From an uncultured Bacilli bacterium (GTDB taxonomy: Bacteria > Bacillota_I > Bacilli_A > RF39 > UBA660): a stretch of DNA of 16,930 bases. Positions 13,178 to 16,930 of this stretch are shown one piece after another (positions within the stretch are counted from its first letter, which is position 1; each line of letters opens with the position of its first letter). The stretch spans positions 1-16,930 of the forward strand of contig CARJCM010000027.1 of assembly GCA_948999435.1 (NCBI GenBank), in the 5' to 3' direction. The notes under the pieces are model-generated. The model was not told the origin of the DNA. It was given only the letters and a program-made list of their open reading frames with translations, and searched no databases. The translations under genes were made by a program, and so were the position numbers.

Positions 13178-14497
13178 ATGTATAATGATTTATTGGGTAC
13201 TAAACTTCCTAAAGCTTTATCGAAATCAGAAACTATGAGTTACTTTAAGGGTAGTCCTTTTTATACTCGTGAAGATATTATAAACGGTAATATGCGTTTG
13301 GTTTCTTCAATAGTGGCAAATTATAATGTTAGTTCGGAGGATAGGAAAGATTTATTCCAAATTGGTTTGATTGGACTTATAAAAGCAGTAGATAGTTTTA
13401 ATGTTTTAAAAGGAACTCAATTTTCTAGTTATGCTATACCTTGTATTCAAAATGAAATAGGGATGTATCTTAGAAAATTTAATAAAGATAGTGTAGTTAC
13501 TAGTATGGAAGAATCCATATATACAAACAAAAATGGTGAAGATATTAGATTGGAAGATTCTTTAGTAGATGAAAAAGCTAATATAGAAGAAAATTATGAA
13601 AATAAAGAAGTAGTAAATTTATTAAAGGAATTAGTAGTTTCTTTAAATATAAGAGATAGTTTTGTAGTTTCTTTATATTTTGGACTTTTTGATAATGAAC
13701 CTATTAATCAATATGAAATAGCATTTAGACTTAATATTTCACAATCTTATGTCTCGAGATTAGTTAGTGGAATTTTAACTAATTTGAAAGAATTAATATT
13801 AAATCCTCCTAAAAAAAGAAAGAGAAGAGGTAAAAGAGGAAGTTCAATTTTTAAACTTTTAAAAGGATATGATAGAAAATTAGTTTGGGAAGTAATAAAT
13901 GAATTAAATGAAGAAGATAGAATTTTATTATATCTTAGATGTGGTAGAGATTTAAATAATCCTGAGCCTAGTCCTTTTTGGAATGAAAATACAGCTTATA
14001 AATTTAATACAATATTAATGCCCAAAATGAAAAGAAAATTAGAAGAGAAAATGTGGGATCAAGAAAATGGCTTTATAGAGGAATTATCACCTAAGGAAAA
14101 ATATAGAAGAGAAAAAATAAGTGAAATTCATAGATTACTTATTAGTATGGATATGGTTAATGCTCAAATATCTTTACATGAATATTTATTAGAAGTTAAT
14201 CTTATACAATATGAAAATTTTATTGTTTCTTTAATAATTCTTAGTGTTATGGATCAAGATTTTTCTTTTGAAATTCCAATTAGAAATTTGATTTTATTAG
14301 AAAAAGGATATATATTTAATATTCAAAAATATAAAGATTATTTTTATCAAACATTAGTAAATGAATTTGATGAAGCTTCACTTTATTTAGATATTATAAC
14401 TTGTTTATATAAAAATGGAATGACAGATATAAAATTAGAACCTTTAAATAAAGCTTATACAAGAGTTTTAGAACAAAAAAATAACCTTATCAAATGA
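13178..14497 (+). CDS. Sigma-70-family factor with a long C-terminal extension
   Basis: A 439-residue protein. Residues about 33-98 form sigma region 2 (GNMRLVSSIVANY, DLFQIGLIGLIKAVDSF, FSSYAIPCIQNEIGMYLRKF). A short region 3 follows, and region 4 is at about 144-206 (LNIRDSFVVSLYFGLF, then EIAFRLNISQSYVSRLV). It resembles sporulation-type (SigF/SigG-like) factors of about 250 residues. A basic linker (PPKKRKRRGKRG) and about 230 extra residues follow. These begin with a helical unit containing LNEEDRILLYLRCGRDLNNP, which echoes the region 4 start, and continue helix-rich with no motif I know. Which promoters it serves is unknown; it could be an autoregulated or anti-sigma-independent factor. 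ATG 13178 is preferred because GGGAGG (13165-13170) is its SD. The stop lies inside a bidirectional terminator. Confidence 0.8.
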   Translation: MYNDLLGTKLPKALSKSETMSYFKGSPFYTREDIINGNMRLVSSIVANYNVSSEDRKDLFQIGLIGLIKAVDSFNVLKGTQFSSYAIPCIQNEIGMYLRKFNKDSVVTSMEESIYTNKNGEDIRLEDSLVDEKANIEENYENKEVVNLLKELVVSLNIRDSFVVSLYFGLFDNEPINQYEIAFRLNISQSYVSRLVSGILTNLKELILNPPKKRKRRGKRGSSIFKLLKGYDRKLVWEVINELNEEDRILLYLRCGRDLNNPEPSPFWNENTAYKFNTILMPKMKRKLEEKMWDQENGFIEELSPKEKYRREKISEIHRLLISMDMVNAQISLHEYLLEVNLIQYENFIVSLIILSVMDQDFSFEIPIRNLILLEKGYIFNIQKYKDYFYQTLVNEFDEASLYLDIITCLYKNGMTDIKLEPLNKAYTRVLEQKNNLIK

Positions 14498-14509
14498 TGA
14501 GGTTTTATT
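14483..14509. terminator. Bidirectional terminator overlapping the sigma gene stop
   Basis: AACCTTATC (14483-14491) pairs with GATGAGGTT (14496-14504, one G-T pair) around AAAT, followed by TTATT on the plus strand and by a run of seven T on the minus strand (opposite 14474-14480). It includes the last codons and TGA of the sigma gene. Confidence 0.8.
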
Positions 14510-14966
14510 ATGACTTAATAGTAGTTTTAAGTTTTGGTATATAATCTATTCTACCAACTAAGTAATCACTAGATATATTAAAGTATTTGCTATAACTTAA
14601 TAAATAAGATGTTAAGATTAAGTTAGTGTTGTGTTCATATTTACTAATTAAAGATCTGGTTATTTCAAGTTTTGTAGATAATTTATCTTGAGTTAGTTTG
14701 GCATTTTTTCTTAGAGTAGTTAATCTAACTTGTAATTTATTTATGTCTATTTCTTTACTACTATCGGGGTAATTTTTAATATCAGTTAGTTCTAAAACAT
14801 AATCAAATGAGACATTAAATTCATTACAAAAATCATTTAATCTACGAATAGGAATTATGTCTTGTTCTACTTCCCACATACCATATACACTTCGACTTAC
14901 TTTCATTTTACTAGCTACTTCTATTTGCTTTAAAGAATTAGCTTCTCTTATTTCTTTTAATCGCAT
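14508..14966 (-). CDS. Transcriptional regulator with two tandem XRE HTH domains
   Basis: A 152-residue protein made of two Cro/C1-type domains in series: residues about 1-62 (LKQIEVASKMKVSRSVYGMW... FNVSFDYVLELTD) and about 75-140 (LTQDKLSTKLEITRSLISKYE... FNISSDYLVGRID). An acidic-polar linker joins them. There is no sensor or oligomerisation domain. A tandem layout lets one polypeptide bind two half-sites, so operators may be direct or inverted repeats; candidates lie upstream in 15027-15123. The start ATG 14966 has only a weak SD (AAGAGAA). A TATAAT lies at 14999-14994 on the minus strand. It is divergent from the surface-protein operon and could regulate it or itself. Confidence 0.85.
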   Translation of the reverse strand: MRLKEIREANSLKQIEVASKMKVSRSVYGMWEVEQDIIPIRRLNDFCNEFNVSFDYVLELTDIKNYPDSSKEIDINKLQVRLTTLRKNAKLTQDKLSTKLEITRSLISKYEHNTNLILTSYLLSYSKYFNISSDYLVGRIDYIPKLKTTIKS

Positions 14967-15026
14967 ATTCTTATATTCTCTTTTCTTATCTTAATTATAA
15001 ATATAACTATGAAGATAAAAAATAAA

Positions 15027-15045
15027 TGTCGCAAAATAGGACAAA
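15027..15045. promoter_or_regulatory. Repeat of the 5723-5741 motif (possible 0A or HTH operator)
   Basis: TGTCGCA (15027-15033) plus TAGGACA (15037-15043), again 10 bases apart. CAAAATAGGACAAA here matches CAAAATATGACAAA at 5728-5741 in 13 of 14 bases. It lies upstream of the double-HTH gene promoter. Function is inferred only from recurrence and position. Confidence 0.3.
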
Positions 15046-15057
15046 AATATTGAATTA

Positions 15058-15123
15058 TTATCAATAATGTTGTATATTAGATATATAAAATATAAAAATA
15101 TCATATACAATATATCTTGATAA
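15058..15123. repeat. Imperfect inverted repeat in the divergent intergenic region
   Basis: The arms 15058-15084 and 15097-15123 share TTATCAA, TTGTATAT and GATAT in mirrored order with small gaps. They surround an A/T-only centre. It lies between the double-HTH regulator and the surface-protein operon, so it may be an operator. AT-rich sequence makes chance palindromes more likely. Confidence 0.45.
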
Positions 15124-15137
15124 GTTTTGACAAGTTA

Positions 15138-15144
15138 TGTCGAA
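15138..15144 (+). promoter_or_regulatory. Possible Spo0A box in the -35 region of the surface operon
   Basis: A perfect TGTCGAA lies 17 bases before TATAAA (15161-15166), where a -35 would be. Spo0A-activated sigma-A promoters place 0A boxes in this position. A TTGACA also lies at 15127-15132. The gene start is at 15201 with SD AAGGTGGA. Confidence 0.3.
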
Positions 15145-15200
15145 TGTAATGAAAAATATTTATAAAAGATATAGAATGGAAAAGAATAAGGTGGAATATT

Positions 15201-16397
15201 ATGAAAAAGTTAAATAAGAAAATAATGGTTTTAAGTTTGATACTTTTAATTGGAATTGTAACTATTAGTTTAAATAATAAAAAGGAATTAAAGGTAAAAG
15301 AAGTTGATTCAAAAAAATTAGCAGTTTATATAAAGCAAGAAGATGGAAGTTATAAAGCAAGTAATACAATACCAAGTATAGGATATACTTTAAATAATGA
15401 GAAAAGTACATGTAGTAATGGAGCAAGACCAACATGGAATAATAATGGCTTAAATATAGCAAATTTAACAAGTAATAATACAAATTGTTATTTATATTTT
15501 GATAGTGATGTAGCAACAAAAAAACTAAAAGAACTAGGATTAACAAGCAATACAACAACACCAGATTTTAGTCAAACCGCTACTACAGATGAAGGAATAT
15601 TTGGAGTAGAAGATGGAATGTATGGAGAGACAAGTTATTACTGGCGAGGAGCGGTAACAAACAACTATGTTAAGTTTGCTGGAAAGTGTTGGAGAATTGT
15701 GCGTATAAACGGCGATGGAAGTATGCGTTTAATCTATGATGGAACAACATGCCATGCAAATGGAACATCAACTGCAGATAGTATAGCAGTAGCAAGTACA
15801 GCATATAATACAAGTTATAACCAATCAAACTATGTAGGATGGACATATACAGGAACAAGTCAAAGAACACTAAGTGGAACAGCAAGTAATGCCAAAACAA
15901 AACTAGAGAGTTGGTATAATAGCAATATAGGAAATAATACAACATATGCATCAAAGATAGCAGATGGAAAATATTGTAATGATAGAAATGTAGCATCAGG
16001 GTATACATGGGCAATAAGTCCAAGCAGTATGTTCTATTATGCAGCGAGAACAAGATTGTATACAGATTATGCACCAACACTAGCATGCAATTCAGGAGAT
16101 GTATATACATTAAAGGTAGGATTAATCACAGCAGATGAAGTAGAGTTTGCAGGAGGAAAGTTCGCTAATAATACATCATACTATCTATACAACGGACAGC
16201 ACTACTGGACCATGTCTCCGAACTGGTGGGATGGCAGTTATGCTCACGTGTTCCGTGTGGATACGAATGGCTACCTCAACGACACCTACGTGGACTGGAC
16301 TGGTGCTGGTTTGCGCCCAGTAATAAATCTGAAAGCTGATACAACATTCACAGGTAATGGAACAATAGATAATCCATTTGTAGTAGAGGAGATTTAA
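15201..16397 (+). CDS. Membrane-anchored or secreted protein with DUF6273/lectin-like C-terminus
   Basis: A 398-residue extracellular protein. Residues 1-26 are a signal peptide or anchor (KKLNKKIMVLSLILLIGIVTI). Residues about 40-100 are a small Asn/Thr-rich domain with two Cys. Residues about 130-395 form a domain with YVKFAGKCWRIVRINGDGS (about 155-175), YWTMSP (335-340) and LRPVINLKAD (371-380), the pattern of DUF6273-type, C-type-lectin-like folds. It is rich in Asn, Thr, Ser and Tyr, as in surface adhesins. The segment coded by 16191-16320 has far higher GC and C/G-ending codons than the rest of the gene (see separate entry). The SD is AAGGTGGA before ATG 15201. It is co-transcribed with the gene at 16400, whose SD overlaps its stop. 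Confidence 0.8.
   Translation: MKKLNKKIMVLSLILLIGIVTISLNNKKELKVKEVDSKKLAVYIKQEDGSYKASNTIPSIGYTLNNEKSTCSNGARPTWNNNGLNIANLTSNNTNCYLYFDSDVATKKLKELGLTSNTTTPDFSQTATTDEGIFGVEDGMYGETSYYWRGAVTNNYVKFAGKCWRIVRINGDGSMRLIYDGTTCHANGTSTADSIAVASTAYNTSYNQSNYVGWTYTGTSQRTLSGTASNAKTKLESWYNSNIGNNTTYASKIADGKYCNDRNVASGYTWAISPSSMFYYAARTRLYTDYAPTLACNSGDVYTLKVGLITADEVEFAGGKFANNTSYYLYNGQHYWTMSPNWWDGSYAHVFRVDTNGYLNDTYVDWTGAGLRPVINLKADTTFTGNGTIDNPFVVEEI
16191..16320 (+). other. Candidate diversity-generating retroelement variable region
   Basis: GC rises from about 35% in the preceding 60 bases (16081-16140) to about 56% here (73 of 130) and falls again abruptly after CGCCCAG. Codons switch from A/T-ending to AAC, TAC, GTG, CTC, CGC and ACC. 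It encodes residues about 331-374, from the YWTMSP motif to LRPV, the ligand-facing C-terminal part of a lectin-like fold. This position and compositional break are what a template-copied variable region looks like. No template repeat, reverse transcriptase or accessory gene is visible in the window. Confidence 0.5.
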
Positions 16398-16399
16398 TC

Positions 16400-16930
16400 A
16401 TGAAAGATAAGAATAAAAGACTAATGATTGTAGTTGGAGTTCTTTTACTAATAGTTGGAGTATCATTTGCATATTTTGTATCATCAGTTTTAATTGGAGG
16501 AAGTGGAGCTAAAACAAATATGTCTACAGCTTCTATAAATGGAGCTACAATAGAAGTAAGAGGAACATTATCATTTAGTGATTTAGATATATATCCAGGA
16601 CATAAGAATGTAAGTGGAATAGAAGTAACAGCTATAGGTGATGGAGAGTTTATACCATATAATTTAGTATGGAATGGAACAAATACTTTAAATACACCAC
16701 TTGAATTTAAAGTATATAAAAGTGATAATGAAATAGAAGTAAGTGCAAATTGTAATAAAACAACAAAGGTAGAAAACGGAGCACAGATACTAGCAGAAGA
16801 ATGTAGTATAACAAATATAGAAAGTTTGGGGAGTTCAATTTATAGTGGAACAATAAATAAAGAACAAACAAAAGCGGTATTATCAGATGCAGAATTTATA
16901 ACAGCAAGTAAAGAAGGAAATAAAGCATAT
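16400..16930 (+). CDS. Secreted TasA/camelysin-like surface protein, 3' partial
   Basis: Open for 177 codons to the window edge with no stop. The N-terminus is KDKNKR followed by a hydrophobic segment (LMIVVGVLLLIVGVSFAYF), the basic-hydrophobic-AYF signal seen in TasA/camelysin and related SipW-processed fibre proteins. The mature part is beta-rich, with NMSTASINGATIEV, then LDIYPGHKNVSGIEV, spaced like the conserved start of TasA-like domains. Two Cys (in SANCNKTT and AEECSI) may form a disulfide. The role is probably in the extracellular matrix or surface layer beside the lectin-like protein. The SD GAGGAGAT (16386-16393) lies at the end of the upstream gene, and the ATG is 2 bases past its stop, so the two form an operon. 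Family membership is by resemblance only. Confidence 0.7.
   Translation, partial: MKDKNKRLMIVVGVLLLIVGVSFAYFVSSVLIGGSGAKTNMSTASINGATIEVRGTLSFSDLDIYPGHKNVSGIEVTAIGDGEFIPYNLVWNGTNTLNTPLEFKVYKSDNEIEVSANCNKTTKVENGAQILAEECSITNIESLGSSIYSGTINKEQTKAVLSDAEFITASKEGNKAY

Noticed and set aside
15265..16110. Two minus-strand ORFs (15561-15265 and 16110-15670) rich in Leu and Tyr
   Set aside because: They lie antisense to the surface-protein gene. Their biased composition is the complement of its Asn/Thr-rich codons, and no SD is evident.
1..16930. Mollicute genetic code (TGA as Trp)
   Set aside because: Several full-length genes end in TGA, and all tryptophans in recognised motifs are TGG.
1..16930. CRISPR array or prophage
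   Set aside because: No regularly spaced direct repeats and no phage structural or integrase genes are visible.

Overview
Organism. The window is very AT-rich with A/T-ending codons, Gram-positive Shine-Dalgarno sites (AGGAGG and GGTGAT types) and TGA used as a stop (genes ending at 5070, 10164 and 14497; tryptophan is TGG). It carries a sigma-K-type sporulation sigma factor, a LexA-type SOS box, a yolD/uvrX-like pair and secreted proteins with Bacillota-like signals. I infer a low-GC Bacillota, most likely an uncultured gut Bacilli lineage (RF39/Erysipelotrichales-like) rather than a TGA-Trp Mollicute. This placement rests on recalled family resemblances only.

Layout. 1-2423: an unrecognised protein with an uncertain start, two tandem small XRE-type helix-turn-helix genes, and a convergent gene with a degenerate transglutaminase-like look. 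2536-5070: a sigK-like pro-sigma factor and a large polytopic DUF6020-like membrane protein. 5100-5660 (minus): a CdiA-C-like nuclease-domain protein whose 3' end overlaps the neighbour's terminator. 5767-11120: mostly housekeeping and metabolic genes, namely gltX, a CYTH phosphohydrolase overlapping it, a DUF3419-like SAM-binding enzyme, a tRNA-Glu(CUC) on the minus strand, a Nudix gene overlapping an RNHCP zinc-ribbon gene, and metA.

11161-11443 is the most interesting compact locus. A 27-residue hydrophobic peptide gene with a near-perfect SD and its own promoter lies on the minus strand. A short convergent antisense RNA with its own promoter and terminator lies under its 3' UTR. Inverted repeats make the 5' and 3' ends of the toxin mRNA complementary, and a hairpin covers the SD. 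This has the architecture of a type I toxin-antitoxin system. It sits directly behind a minus-strand SOS operon (Y-family polymerase then YolD-like protein, ATGA overlap), whose promoter has a LexA box between -35 and -10.

13126-14966: a second sigma factor with an unusual C-terminal extension of about 230 residues, convergent with a double-HTH regulator. 15000-15200 is an intergenic region rich in inverted repeats and possible Spo0A boxes. 15201-16930 is a surface-protein operon. The first protein has a DUF6273/C-type-lectin-like C-terminus in which a block of about 130 bp jumps from about 35% to 56% GC with changed codon use, as expected for the variable region of a diversity-generating retroelement. 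No reverse transcriptase or template repeat is in the window. The next gene, a secreted TasA-like protein, runs off the end.
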